NCBI RefSeq assembly: GCF_007655135.1
Contig: NC_045129.1
Span: 33,977,122-34,041,121, forward strand
Length of the DNA: 64,000 bases
Reading direction: 5' to 3'
Source: Punica granatum
Lineage: Eukaryota; Streptophyta; Magnoliopsida; Myrtales; Lythraceae
The notes under the pieces were generated by a model, which was not told the origin of the DNA, did not search any database, and was given only the letters and a program-made list of their open reading frames with translations. The position numbers and the translations under genes are program-made. Below are positions 46,880 through 58,559 of this stretch, in pieces; position 1 is the stretch's first letter, and each line of letters begins with the position of its first letter.

Positions 46880-47515
46880 AATTTTGCAGTCAACCGATCC
46901 AGTTTACAGTTAAGACTGGGGCATTCTGCAGTCGCCTGCTTTGCTCTCAAGTATAGTCCACTCGGCAATTTTCGCAATTTCTCCCTGTGAGTAGAGGCTA
47001 TGGAAACACTATCCAAAACTGCATCCGCTGCGACATTCGCTAATTGGTTTCTCTCGTTCGGGGGCACGGGTAGCCTATCAAAGTACTTTAGTAGCTCAGG
47101 GTCGGCCTCATCGAGGCTATTGAAGGTGGGTTTCTTCTTCGGGACTGAGTAGTAGCAATTGTCCTGGAAATTAATCGGTGTGTGCTGGTCATCCGACCAG
47201 TTGGACTCGTTCATAATCATGATCTTTCGACGTTGGGCTCCTTCATAATTATGAACTTGTCAAAAGCCTTCCACTTTGTCTCGAGCATTTAATCAAGTTC
47301 TTTCCTTGAGCTTTGATACCAGAGGAACAATCTCCTTCGTGAGCCTTTTCGGGATCGGAGCGAGTCAATGTCCACAATGAACTCGTACTAATTGTTGTAA
47401 CTGTTGAACTTAAAGACAGGGGCAATCTTCTCATCATAAGTGGAGGCCGAAGTCGAGGGGTTACATTGGTTAGGGCTTGGTCTCGTACCCGATATCAGCA
47501 TCGACTTTGAATTGC
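46880..47515 (-). pseudogene. SufB (plastid Fe-S scaffold) N-terminal relic
   Basis: The minus strand from 47515 to about 46880 follows the first half of plant SufB. It starts with FKVDADIGYETKP, then a frameshifted YEFIVDIDS block, MLETKWKAFDKFIIMKEP and NWSDDQ. The clearest part is NFQDNCYYSVPKKKPTFNSL with DEADPELLKYFDRL and AADAVLDSVSIASTHREKL. At least two frameshifts and a stop interrupt it, and similarity fades near the SGVIF-equivalent. The catalytic core and C-terminus are absent. The intronless layout fits a truncated retrocopy or an isolated duplicated exon. Confidence 0.82.
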
Positions 47516-47739
47516 TGCAATGGAGGAAACGAAGAATTCTTGAGGTGGATCGGTGACTGGGAAAGGTGCGGGAGGTGAGAAGAGGAGCGAAATGTGTGAA
47601 ATAGAAAAGGGTATGTTAGGAAAGATGTTGCTTTTTTCACATTACAATAAAGAGCCCAACTTCTTAATCTAAGAATACCATGCGTGAGAAAAAGCTTTAT
47701 TTGGATTAATTTATGTATGAATTCTTGCCCCAATCTGGA

Positions 47740-49486
47740 AAATGTTATTCGTAAAAAATTAATTTTTAAGTAATAGGTTAATTATACAATATATGAAAGA
47801 ACTAAAATTTATAAGCATAAAGTTTGATATATATTGTTAGACTATTGCAATACAAATATTCTAAGATTTTAAAATTATCATGAAAATTTTATCATAGCAA
47901 ATAAAATTTATATTATGTATAACAAATTAATCTTTTAATTGCATAAAATGATGACATAATTAATTGTGCCTTGGATCCTGCTTAGTTTATGAAAACTACT
48001 TTATTCAAATTGAAATTATAATTAATTTTGAAATATATAAAAATTCTCCACTGAGGAAAAAAAAAAAAGAATTTTAGTCTTACATCTAAAGGCAAAAAAT
48101 CCAACAACTCGACATAGAAGTTGCATAGGTTAAAAATTCTAGTATAATAGTAATAACAGTAATACGCTGATGTTACTTATATCTAATTTTATTTTCTCTA
48201 AAAATACTCAGCTATCAAATTAAGAGAAAGTTAAGGAATGATACAATAACATACAATTACATTTTAGCTAATCCATTTTGAAGTTTCACGCTCTCACGGT
48301 ATCTCTTTCCGTCACCTATCGCCCTTTTTTTCTTTCCTTTCTGAATTTCAACGAGTACTTTAGTTACGATTTAAAAATCGTTTTCAAAATTTTTAAATTA
48401 AATTTTATAATCGTTTTAAAATTTTACTATAAAAGTTCACCAAAAGAGAAGATCTATTACAAAAGATATTTTTTAAATTTCAAAATTGTAAAAATTGATT
48501 GTACATATATTAGAGACAACGAAATAAGATGATGCATTGCATAATGGGTTGTTCAAAATCTGATCAAAACTAGAAAGGTAATTTGCATTATATCGCATAC
48601 AACACGGCATAAATCTTCTTCTTCTGTTTTTTCAAGAAAATTACAAATACTTAACCCCGATTGGAACGATGAACATTTCGAGCCTCTGAGATCTCCTCCT
48701 CCCTATCGCACTCAACTTTTTAAGTAAATAAAATCGGAACGATGAACATTTCGAGTCGCTGAGATCTCCTCCTCCATATCACACTCAATCTCGACAGCAT
48801 GACCTCCGAACCCCAGGCAGCCTCTCCCTGACCTGGCTACAACCATTAGCAACCACGAGTATGCTGCTCCGTGATTTTGTTGCTCGGTCAGTCTCCATCT
48901 GCTGCTCCCATTCGTTCCTCCTCTCTGCTCCCTGCTGCTCCAGCCTTGCCCCTCGCCCATATCGCCGTAACTCCTCCCCGATCCCGACCTTGACCTGCTG
49001 AGCCTCCTCTCTCTTTCCCTGTTGCTCACTCCCTTTCCAACTGCCCCTCAAGCTTAAGCTGCTCATTTGATCACGAGTCATGCTCGCGCTTGGCTGTTCA
49101 AGCTCTACTTCATATTCCCACACGTCTATAGCAATCACAAGTCATTATTCTTCGAACTTGAGTTTGAACTAAAACAGAAGAGGCCCATTGTCGGCCTATC
49201 TTTTACGGCAAGGAGCCCCACCCCTCTCGGGTTCAAGGATTGAGGAATAATATGTTGTGTTCAAGAGAAGGGATTAAATCACGAGTATCACAGGATAAAT
49301 AGATACGGCTTCTGCATTTTAGATGTGTATACAAACAACAAAACCCTCTCTACAGGCAGGCCCGAAGGCTCGTACAAATCGATTTTACAATTCGAAAAAA
49401 AAAAAAACAGGAAAACATTTTCGAATACAACCTAATTTAGAACCCTACCGATCTTTCCTCGTTGCAAAAGCAGCAATACAGTTGGA
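47740..49486. other. Intergenic DNA; one 54-bp direct duplication
   Basis: AT-rich to 48600. GGAACGATGAACATTTCGAG and its context occur twice, 48663-48717 and 48736-48789, 73 bp apart. A GC-richer stretch with a 117-residue Glu/Gln/Arg-rich open frame (49138-48785, minus) has no recognised homologue and may be chance or a transposon remnant. The end includes the 3' UTR of the kinase gene. Confidence 0.4.
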
Positions 49487-52400
49487 TCAGGCCACTGTCC
49501 GTCCATAGCACAAACAAGAAAGATAGAGATTCTTTGCCCATTTTTCCTGCACAACCCCAAAAAATGTTGGAACAATCTCACAAAAGATCAAATACTAATA
49601 TATGACTAAAAATTTGATAAGGATAGAAAATGATGTACCTTAACATGTGTGCTCGGAAATTGGGAAGTGCGCAGAGTTTCCTGAGTTTCATCACCAGGTC
49701 TGCGCCTAGGAATGCTCAGAATAAGGGCGGCTTGATCCCAAGTCGCAGCTGTGGCAGTTATACGATACCCATTGTCCCATCTCCTGTGGATTCCCTCGCT
49801 CGGGTAAAGAAAATCAAGCTCCACAACCTACGAAGATTAACAATAAGATTGAGCATACACGAGAGAGATGACTGAAATTATTGGTCCATAAGTGGAACCA
49901 TAATCAAACAAATGAGTCTTTGCTTGAGTAGAGCACTGTAGGTTTTGATTCTGACATTGTAATATGAGCTAATTTCAGCTACTCGAAAGTCGATTTGGGT
50001 TAGTGGAGATTCCATGCATAACTTTTGTTCAAATAAGATGCCTTATGCAGTTCATTTGAGTTCCCTTTGTTACTAAGGATGCATCCAAAACTCAAGTATC
50101 TTCCTCATCCTCTCAAACTCGAGGCGACTAGAGTTCGTTGAGAAACAAAATATCAATTCTCAACAACTTGCTGATCCAGAATAAACAAGCATAATTGAGA
50201 TAGTCCTTCAACCCTCCAAAGTCCAAACGCAAATTGAAACTAACAATGGTTTCATCTTTCATTCGACAATCAAAGAAATTTAAGGAGAGTTAAAAGAGCT
50301 CAACCTGGTCACTAAATCCAGCATTCCGAGACATGACCACACCCCATCGGGTCCCAGCAGTTGCCATGGAGGTAACATGAAATCCTTCTTTCCATTTCTT
50401 GTTTATCCATTTGAATGGAAAAGATTCGCTTACTTTGTAAGACTGTTGAGTGTATTGAGTACCTGCAAAAATAATCTACTTAATCAATTTTTCGACTAAG
50501 AACAAAACATACATGATAAAAAAGTTACTAAAGTATAACTGCCAAAGCAGCCCAGTTCATTCATCTGATCAGTTCATTAGAAAGAAAAACGCTACTCTAA
50601 CAGACCAACTCATAAGGATAAAGATATTTAACATGGGAAGTGTTCAACCGATATGGTTCAGATATCACACACCTTTAGACATTACAACAAGGGAGCTTCC
50701 ATTAGTTGCACCAGCTACAGAACTAATATAATAGTTCTTTTCCCAATGTTCCATAATCCATTCCTGTAAGTTAAGAGGGGTTTAAAAATCCGATTAATTG
50801 CTGTATAATCTGAAAGGGAATACTAGATACATTAAAGAATAAGAGAGACAGAAGAAAGGCAAGAGGGATAAATCACCTTGTGAAAGAAGATAGGTGAAAG
50901 CTCATAAACTTGGTTAGAGAAACCAGTGCCAGCATCCATGATAAGTGCCCAAAGATTGGAACAAGATGCTACGCAGCTTATTAGGAGACCATCTGCCATT
51001 CCTCTCTCTACGTGTTGAGGCAACCTAGCATCTGCAACGTTATAGTGATACCTGCTAAAACATAAGCAGTCGATCACTAAAAGGGATAAGCCCGTGTCAG
51101 AATTAACATGTAATTTTTCACATTCTTCAACCTTTGCTTCATTGGTAATCTTGCATTATAAATTGAGATCCATTGTGTAGCAGGAACACCCAAACGAACT
51201 TTCTTCTTTGGCTGGCCATCATCATCTTCTTCAACATTCAACCTTCCACGCTTTTGTCCAACCTGACAGACGACAAAGGAAATGTCATATTAACAGTCCA
51301 CACCCCCAAAGAACATTTAAGCATATTAAGCAGTAGCTATTTACCTTCTGAGCACCATCAGTGTTTATTGGCCGTACAGCCGGATTGGGACCGATTAAAC
51401 TATCAAACAAAGAAATTAACTTCGAGTAATTGGGCTCTTCATCAAATTTCATATTCACCACAATCTCAAGAAACTGTTTGAGAGGTGATGGGCAGAAACA
51501 ACAGAGCATTTCAGGAGAAGTTGCCATCTTCTTTTTGCAAACAAGGAATGACTTGTTGTCCCCCTGATCAGGAAAAAGATATGGCTCAAGTTAAAGGTCA
51601 GTTCAAAAGGACAACAAATTTAATGATTGCTAGCACCACCTGATAGCCTTGCCAGGGTAGCCTTCCTCGATGAAGGAATATCAATGTATATGCAAGAGAT
51701 TCAAGATCATCTCTTCTACTAGCAGTTCGTCCTAGGTGAGCATGAACACTAGCATAACGTACAGTCCCTCTGAAAAAATAAGATATTAGTTACGGATATC
51801 AGGTAGCTGTTCAGAAAAGAAAGGAAATCAATGGTCATAAGCAAAAACACAATTTTTACCTAAACATATCAGGGTGTTGATCATACTCAACATGATGCCC
51901 ACTGGCTCCATCTCTCCACTTAGTCGCTGCAAAATTGTGCGGTTAGAAAATAACAAATGAAAGATATACAATTTCCCCGTCCCCCGGGGACTTGCGGTAA
52001 GATTGCAACATAAAGACAACTGCTAAAAGACCCTGCCCACCTAATCCAAGATCAACTAGAAAGAGCTTCTTTTCTTGTGCGGTAGATGGCTGTCCAAGCA
52101 AAAAGTTCTCGGGTTTCACGTCCCCATGCACATATCTGAGAATCAATAATTCGCATTTCAGATGAAAATCATTAACTGAGCTGTAATAGACGAGTACACC
52201 AATATTTCAAGCAAACAAACGGTATTATACATCATATAGCCATACCCTCTAGCGTGCATCCTCTCCAAAATTGATAAGGCCTCGACTGCAATGCAGGCTA
52301 CCATTTCCGAGGACATCCTGCTCGAATAAGAAAGAAAAAAACAAGGAGATAAAGAATATAGGACCAACATATATGAAAAGACAGAAAAATGATTGACATG

Positions 52401-53866
52401 AGATATTTGAGGGAAAATAACTACAATTATCTGATAATGCATTCCTAGAAGAATCCAGAGACTATCAAATCGGTTATATATGGCATAATACTTACGCTTG
52501 ACCTGATGTATTCCATACATCCCATAAGCTGGGTCCTAGCATGTCCATTACCTGCCAAGTGTATTTGAAACAAATTGAAACCAAAATGTCATACATGGAC
52601 TATAAACATGATAGAAAGAAATTCATACCATCACATAATAGTCTCCCTGCCTGCCTTTGTAGTGCACTTTTGGAACTCCATGACTACCACCAAGAGCACT
52701 GTTCAAGAAAACACTATAAATGAGATCCACAATAACTTAAATGAGTAAACTATTTTCAATAACGGAAGAATCGACACGTACGTGTAGACTTGCCACTCAT
52801 ACGGAGGACCGTAATTGCAGCCTTTGCTATTCCTGTGCTCAAACTTAAGGGCAACCTGCCAGAGAACGAACCAGATGATCAGCATAAAATTATGAAGCAA
52901 AACCACGACAAGAAAAATCTTATATTAAACCAAGAAAAGGAAAATAGACATGATGCGCAGGGCTACTGCAGATCAATCGTTAAACTGGACTAGATCATAA
53001 AGTGACCTTACCTCCAAAGCCCCAGCACCTGTAGCTCGCTCGTTACCCCCATTGGCACGCCGCCCAACGAACACCTGACCAAATCCACCTTTTCCCAACT
53101 TCCGCTCCACTTTGTAAAGAGGTGATCCTCCGACTTGGACCTGCACATAATATAAGAATCAATCACAAATTATTACAAAAAAGAACACATACAGAACCCA
53201 AGAGCGCTTAATATTTGCATTCACCATGTCAGAATCGGTAGTACACTAGGATCAATCTTTAGCCAATTAAATTCAACATATAGGTATTCAGACGGCTGCA
53301 GCTTTTTAACAATACATGCGCAGCATTACTAACGACACACAAGTCTAATATGATCAGAAGCCAAAATGAAGTAATCCCAAATTCATGATTTTCAAATTAG
53401 CAGACAAACTTAGTTAATGACAGTGCTCACAAAACACAATCCAGCAGAAAAACGAAGTGAAGAACCCAGAAGAGAAAGGCCGAAAGAAACGCACCCGTTC
53501 AGGGAAAGGCGCAGTATTTCCTTCTTCTTCCTGTCCCCCGGCCTTGTTAGCGCTCAGCCCACCGCTATCGTCACCCATTGCGCCCTTATCCTCACTCTCA
53601 AACTCCTCCTCCCCCTCCTCCTCCTGCTGGCACTTCTCTTCAGCAGCCTCCTCTTCAACGACCTGCACTCGCTTATTGACCTTCCTCTGCCTAAGACTCT
53701 TCTTGGCTTCTCCCAACCCGGTCTTCCCCCGGCCCTGCCTCGCCCTCTCTCTAGCAACTGCGGCGCGCGTCTTCACGTACCCTCCGACAGGCGGCTGCGG
53801 CGGCTCCGGCAGCTTGACTTCTAGCCGAGGACGGCCTCTGCGAGCACGTCTGCGAAGCTCGGGCAT
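49487..53866 (-). CDS. MUT9-like / casein kinase 1-like protein kinase (HD16/AEL/PPK type)
   Basis: CDS complement(join of 16 exons: 49487..49546, 49639..49827, 50305..50462, 50673..50763, 50877..51051, 51132..51262, 51345..51563, 51640..51769, 51860..51926, 52041..52135, 52246..52317, 52496..52551, 52629..52698, 52782..52855, 53012..53140, 53495..53866)), 695 residues. Members phosphorylate histone H3 and flowering, hormone and light-signalling proteins. The N-terminus is basic then strongly acidic ([20 protein letters not shown]). The kinase domain starts about 133: LGKGGFGQV (139-147), Lys171 in [17 protein letters not shown] (Asp263) and DLGLATKW (Asp286). HGD and DLG replace HRD and DFG, as is normal in this family. 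A bipartite basic stretch ([20 protein letters not shown]) may be a nuclear signal. The C-terminal half (about 480-695) is the family's conserved WD-like-repeat region. Confidence 0.95.
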
Positions 53867-54541
53867 CGTACGGCGGCGGCGTTACAGCCCATGCAAGTGG
53901 AGGAGGAGCCTGATTGTTGGACCATGATATACATCAGAAGAACTCAGAAGCGGCGGTTTCCATGGCGAGACGGAGCTTCTGGGGGTGCAGATCGTGGATG
54001 AGATCGAGCTCGAGGGGGCGTTTCTCCGATCAGATGGCTCGATTGGACGATCTTGAGCTGCAGAATTAGGGATTAGGGTTCGGTGGAAAGGGAGGAGATA
54101 TTGGGGGAAGAAGAGAGAGAAGGCGCCGACTCAACTTGTTAGGTGGTGAGAGGAGAAGAAGACATACAGAGTGGGAAACGTCGAAAAAAATTGCAAAATA
54201 TCCGAAGACCAAAAAATAATAAATATATATATATATATATATAATATTTTTAAAATTTGCAGATGGATTGTGCCACGTAAGCAAGGAACCGCCACGTGAG
54301 GCCGCATCCACGTCTATCCGCTCCGGCGAAGAAGAGGCCGGGTCGGGTTTTGGGTCGGCGAGGAGCCGGATCTGTAATTCGGTCGGGCACCCCGAATCCG
54401 GCTTAATTTGGGTGTGCCGATTCTAATATTACTAATAATAGGTAACTAATTGCATAGAAACAAATAAAAAATGGAGAAACGAAATGAAGGCAAATATGTT
54501 TCCAGGAAAAAAAAAAGGAAAAGAAATGAAGGCAACACTAA

Positions 54542-54722
54542 GGGGGCATTTGGTTTCAGAGTTAAACTAAGTTTGATTTTGATTTTGATTTTGATTGTGG
54601 AAAAAGACAAATGAGATGGTATTATAAATTTGACTTGGGAAACGTGTGTTTTTGTTGTGTAGTGGGTAGAGTTAAAATCAAAATCATGATTATAAAATCA
54701 CATCATGAAACCAAACGGGCCT
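54542..54722. mobile_element. Tourist/PIF-like MITE, 181 bp
   Basis: Left end GGGGGCATTTGGTTTCA; the inverse of the right end is AGGCCCGTTTGGTTTCA. The 3-bp TAA flanks both sides (54539-54541 and 54723-54725). Inside, TTTGATTTTGATTTTGATT is a short tandem run. Size, TIR and target length fit PIF/Harbinger-derived MITEs. Confidence 0.72.
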
Positions 54723-55335
54723 TAAAACTTAAAGTTACAGCATTTTGAAAAATGAGAATTAACCTCGAGCAATAAGACGTTAAATTATAATTAAATTGAA
54801 CTCATAAAATGATTTTTCATTTGAAATTAGCAGTGCTCTTCATTACGGTATATGAAAAACTAACATATGTGTGGGCTATAGAATGAGCTTAAAAGCATTC
54901 TTAGGAAGATGAGCATATCCTCTAGGATGGGCACGTAAGTTCAACAAAAAAAGAAAGAAACGAATAATAATTGTTTAGGCGATTTTTTTTCTCGAAACTG
55001 AGAATTCAAAATCAGATTTTAAAATCTTAAAAATTAAAAGACAAAACGAGGTTTACTGGAAAAACGTGGGAGGTCAATTGGATGCATTTGGCTAATAGGT
55101 AATTTAGATCAGCATGATAATGGGAAAAGCCAAATTGCACCAAAAATAATAAGTGGGAACAAAAGAGAGAAGGAAATGGGAGGCTGGGAAATTTGTGGAG
55201 CCGTTGACGGTAAAGCGGGTCGGTCTGGTAATCGGACGGGTCGAGTCTCATGCCCCGTTTTATCTCCACTCCATCTCGGCATCTACTCCTCCTCCTCCTC
55301 CGCCCACGACACGACGGCTCTAATCGAGCCGACAG
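54723..55335. other. Upstream region of the PPR gene
   Basis: AT-rich with GC rising from about 55180. No TATA box stands out. Likely holds the PPR promoter and 5' leader. Confidence 0.4.
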
Positions 55336-56805
55336 ATGATCTCCCGCCAGATCGAAGCCCTCCTCGAGCGGCCAACGACCACGTCCGACCTCCTCCAGCT
55401 CCACGCTCTCCTCCTCAAGACCGGTCTCTGCCGCCACTCCTTCTCCGTCTCTCGCCTCATCCACCGCGCAACCTCCATTTCTCTGCCGCTCGCCCGGTCA
55501 CTCTTCGATGGCCTGCCCGCCGATCCTTCTCCTCCTCCTCCGCCCTTCGCCTGGAACTGCCTCATTCGGGCGCACGCAAACAGCTCCACCCCTGCTGAAT
55601 CAGTCAGGATCTTCGCTCGAATGCTGAGGGCTGGGCTCAAAGCTGACAGCTTTTCGTACCCCTTTGTTCTCAAAGCCTGCGGGCAGGGTTCTCTGATAGG
55701 GGAGGGAAGAGGAGTTCATTCGTTGATTTTGAGGACTGGGTTTGAATCGGATAAGTTCGTTGGGAACACCCTTCTGGGCATGTACGCTGCTTGTGGCGCA
55801 GTTGACCTTGCAAGGCAGGTGTTCGATGAAATGGCTGTAAGAGATGTTGTGTCGTGGACCTCATTGATCGCTTCATATATGGCATGGTATGTTTCTTTAC
55901 GCTTCTTGTATATTCATCTTATGGCGTGTGATCTTAGTAACACTCTGTTTTCTGGGGTTCACAGTGATTCTCCGGTGGATGCTTTTAAGGTATTTCGGCT
56001 GATGAAGCTCGCAGGAGAAAAGCCAAACAGTGCCACATTGGTGAACCTGCTTTCTGCCTGCTCTCAGTCAGTCAATATCAAGGCTGGGAAGTCTGTTCAC
56101 GCGCACGTGATTGTGAGCTGCATGGAGCTTGATGCTGCTCTGGGAACAGCCCTTCTCGAGATGTACTCAAAGTGCGGTGACATAGAGAGAGCTTTACAAG
56201 TATTCAGTTCACTCGGAGACAAGAATTTGCAGTCTTGGACAGCCATGATCTCCGGGCTTGCGGAAAGTGGCTTTGGAAAAGAAGCAATTTTATTTTTTGC
56301 AGAGATGGAGCAAAGTGGGTTGAAACCCGATGGTGTGTCCTTCTTAGTGATCCTTTCTGCTTGTAGCCACTCGGGTTTGGTCGAAGAAGGTCGACAGTAT
56401 TTCGACCAGATGGAGAGAGTCTATGGTATCAAGCCATCAGTCGAACACTATGGTTGCATGGTGGATCTGCTCGGACGGGCTGGCTTGATTGAAGAAGCTT
56501 ACGAGATGATCAAGAAAATGCCTATGGAGCCGAACTCCATTATATTGCGGAGCTTCATAGGTGCTTCCACAATCCATGGCCTGGCTGTTCCTTCAGACGA
56601 TACTTTAAGAAAACTTATGCTTGAATTAGAGCCTGAACTTGGAGCCAACTATGTCCTCGCTGCAAACTGGTCTTCTTCATCTTGTAATTGGGATGATGCT
56701 GCCAAGTTGAAGTCCACCATGAAAGAGAGGGGTGTAAGGAAAACCGTGGGGTCCAGTTGGGTGGAGGTGAATGGTGACGATTATGCAGAAGGTGCAGTCG
56801 GTTAA
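55336..56805 (+). CDS. Pentatricopeptide repeat protein (PLS-type, E-like tail)
   Basis: CDS join(55336..55886, 55965..56805), 463 residues. PPR proteins bind organellar RNA in a sequence-specific way and act in editing, splicing or stability. Repeats are visible from about residue 75: FAWNCLIRAHANSSTPAESV, SFSYPFVLKACGQG, VGNTLLGMYAACGAVDLARQ, VVSWTSLIASYMA, NLQSWTAMISGLAESGFGKE, DGVSFLVILSACSHSGLVEE and HYGCMVDLLGRAGLIEEAYE. The tail (KERGVRKTVGSSWVEVNG) is the E motif; no DYW domain follows. A 78-bp GT-AG intron (55887-55964) is in frame, so a 489-residue product without splicing is also open, but the 26 extra residues (WYVSLRFLYIHL...) interrupt a repeat, so the spliced form is preferred. 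The first 60 residues are Ser/Arg/Leu-rich and may target plastid or mitochondrion. Confidence 0.9.
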   Translation: MISRQIEALLERPTTTSDLLQLHALLLKTGLCRHSFSVSRLIHRATSISLPLARSLFDGLPADPSPPPPPFAWNCLIRAHANSSTPAESVRIFARMLRAGLKADSFSYPFVLKACGQGSLIGEGRGVHSLILRTGFESDKFVGNTLLGMYAACGAVDLARQVFDEMAVRDVVSWTSLIASYMAWYVSLRFLYIHLMACDLSNTLFSGVHSDSPVDAFKVFRLMKLAGEKPNSATLVNLLSACSQSVNIKAGKSVHAHVIVSCMELDAALGTALLEMYSKCGDIERALQVFSSLGDKNLQSWTAMISGLAESGFGKEAILFFAEMEQSGLKPDGVSFLVILSACSHSGLVEEGRQYFDQMERVYGIKPSVEHYGCMVDLLGRAGLIEEAYEMIKKMPMEPNSIILRSFIGASTIHGLAVPSDDTLRKLMLELEPELGANYVLAANWSSSSCNWDDAAKLKSTMKERGVRKTVGSSWVEVNGDDYAEGAVG

Positions 56806-57478
56806 AACCTTGAACTGGTCAGGGGTTTGATATCATAATTTTCTGGATTATGCTCCGGCTGATGGATCACTCGTAAAGCAACTCGAACAGAAGAGAAGTC
56901 AACCTTGTTTCTGTTCCAAGGTGTTAGAGCAATCAGATCCCAGTGTTACCTATCTATGGACTGTTCGCTGAGATCTGAAGCATTAATCTTCCATTTTAGC
57001 TGATGATGGAGGCCAGCATGAAGTGCTTTTCCATGTCAGAACAGCGATTTTGGATGCAATTTACCGTGAAAATCGTTGCTGTGGTGAAAACTTGCTTCGG
57101 TTGGAACTGGTAGTGTACCTCACTTCACCACCAGTATTGCTGCATTCGCCTTGAGAGTTCTTGCTCAGGAGGTCTCCATTATTGCCCTAAAGTTTATATC
57201 TGGTTCCGAAGATGCAGCCAGAGGTCTTCCTTTTGAGGTGTCGGTTCACCTCGATAAACCCTAGAGTAAAACCAGTCTAGAAGGAAAGTAAATCTATCTT
57301 ACAAGTCACGTGCCTTCACATGAGTTATTCCCGCTACCAAATATCAGACAAAACAAAAGTTAGAAAACACTGGCCCTCAATAATTTCCCTCATTGACAGA
57401 ACAGGACACCAACACGACCAACGTAAATACCACTACCTGTTGGTTTAGCTTAAGCTGCATCCTCAAGCAAAAATCTCC
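56806..57478. other. PPR 3' flank and promoter region of the next gene
   Basis: No coding or repeat feature recognised. Moderately GC-rich text around 56810-57260 may be the PPR 3' UTR. Confidence 0.4.
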
Positions 57479-57841
57479 ATGGCTGCAGCTTCAGGGACGA
57501 GCTCAAGGCACGGCATTTCTTCCGGTTTCAACCTATCGGAGCAGTGGCTTCTGACTGGAGCCAGCATTCTTGTCAGCGGGATACTGGGCTATGTGGTGTA
57601 TGATGCAGTTATGGCAACCGCCTCCGAGCTATTGCAGCGTCTGCTTGTGATTTCTCCACTGCTGCTGGTGATTTCCGTCCACTGGCTCTCCTCGGGAAGC
57701 CAGTTCGGCCTCCCGATGCCCGGCTCTGAGCCCGGAGCCATCCACCGGGCTGGTGGGTCCGCATGGGGCGTGGCTTTTATCTTACTGCTGCTTTTCTTCC
57801 TCATTTCATACCAGCCTTCCTTCGCTGGGCTTTTATTTTAA
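57479..57841 (+). CDS. Small four-helix membrane protein with IHRAGGS motif
   Basis: A single exon gives 120 residues. Four hydrophobic stretches are seen at about 25-45 (LTGASILVSGILGYVVYDAV), 52-68 (LQRLLVISPLLLVISVHWLS) and, after the motif EPGAIHRAGGSAWGVA, a double-length hydrophobic stretch FILLLLFFLISY, ending with QPSFAGLLF. The function is unknown. It shares the order helix-pair, SS-x-polar loop, IHRAGGSxxGVA, helix, SxQxSF with the gene at 62418, so the two are paralogues in one window. The frame is open, the start has no competing upstream ATG, and the GC content is that of real exons here. Confidence 0.8.
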   Translation: MAAASGTSSRHGISSGFNLSEQWLLTGASILVSGILGYVVYDAVMATASELLQRLLVISPLLLVISVHWLSSGSQFGLPMPGSEPGAIHRAGGSAWGVAFILLLLFFLISYQPSFAGLLF

Positions 57842-58555
57842 GTGAAATCCGTTGAATGTTTCCCTTGTGGAGGCAGAACTAGGAGGATTATTATTTATGC
57901 TACTTTTGGGACATGGAGAACTGGGCACTCGGCCCATGTCGTGTATGTATTGTAGTTCTGGTGCTATGCGTGACTTGAAATGAATGGAACTTGATCTTTT
58001 GGTCGGTGTATTGTATGTGAAGTCCTGTCCATTCCGTACTAATTTTTATCTCGTTTGCTTAATGCGAGAAAATAAGATGTGTCAGTCTCAGATCCTATGG
58101 TCACGGGGCAGAGATTTCCTTAAAATGTAGTTCGATTAACGTTTGAGAAGAGCCGTTAGAGCAAAAGTAGTTGCCACCATAGCTTCCTCCTCCTCCATGG
58201 CCATGGTGATGAGTGAATGCTTCTCAGCTTGAAGCTGAACCTCCGTACATCAATGGTGGTGGTCCTCTGCCTTTGCCTTCACAGGGCCCCGTTTTCACGT
58301 GCAGCACTCCCTACACCATTTAAAGGCTTCTCTGACCTCCGGCGACTTAAAGACAGCGGAAGTTATAAGGTCCAGAGGCTGAAGGAGAAGTGCTATTTTG
58401 TTTTGTTAAGGTGGCCTTGTATGGGTGATTGAGAACTCACTTTTTTATTTTTTTTTTAAATCACACTTACCCCTTATAATCAGTGGTAGCCCACCCCCAC
58501 TAGTCAAGCCTACCATTTTTATTTTTATTTTTATTTTTCTTGTACATCGCCTCCA
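57842..58555. other. 3' flank, nothing recognised
   Basis: Contains the 3' UTR of the preceding gene. Open frame 58217-58432 has no recognised similarity. Confidence 0.4.
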
Positions 58556-58559
58556 AGCA

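Noticed and set aside
48785..49138. 117-residue Glu/Gln/Arg-rich protein gene
   Set aside because: No recognised family, lies beside a local duplication and shows no promoter; may be chance.
55336..56805. PPR as a single 489-residue exon
   Set aside because: Residues from 55887-55964 interrupt a PPR repeat and the segment has proper GT-AG borders.
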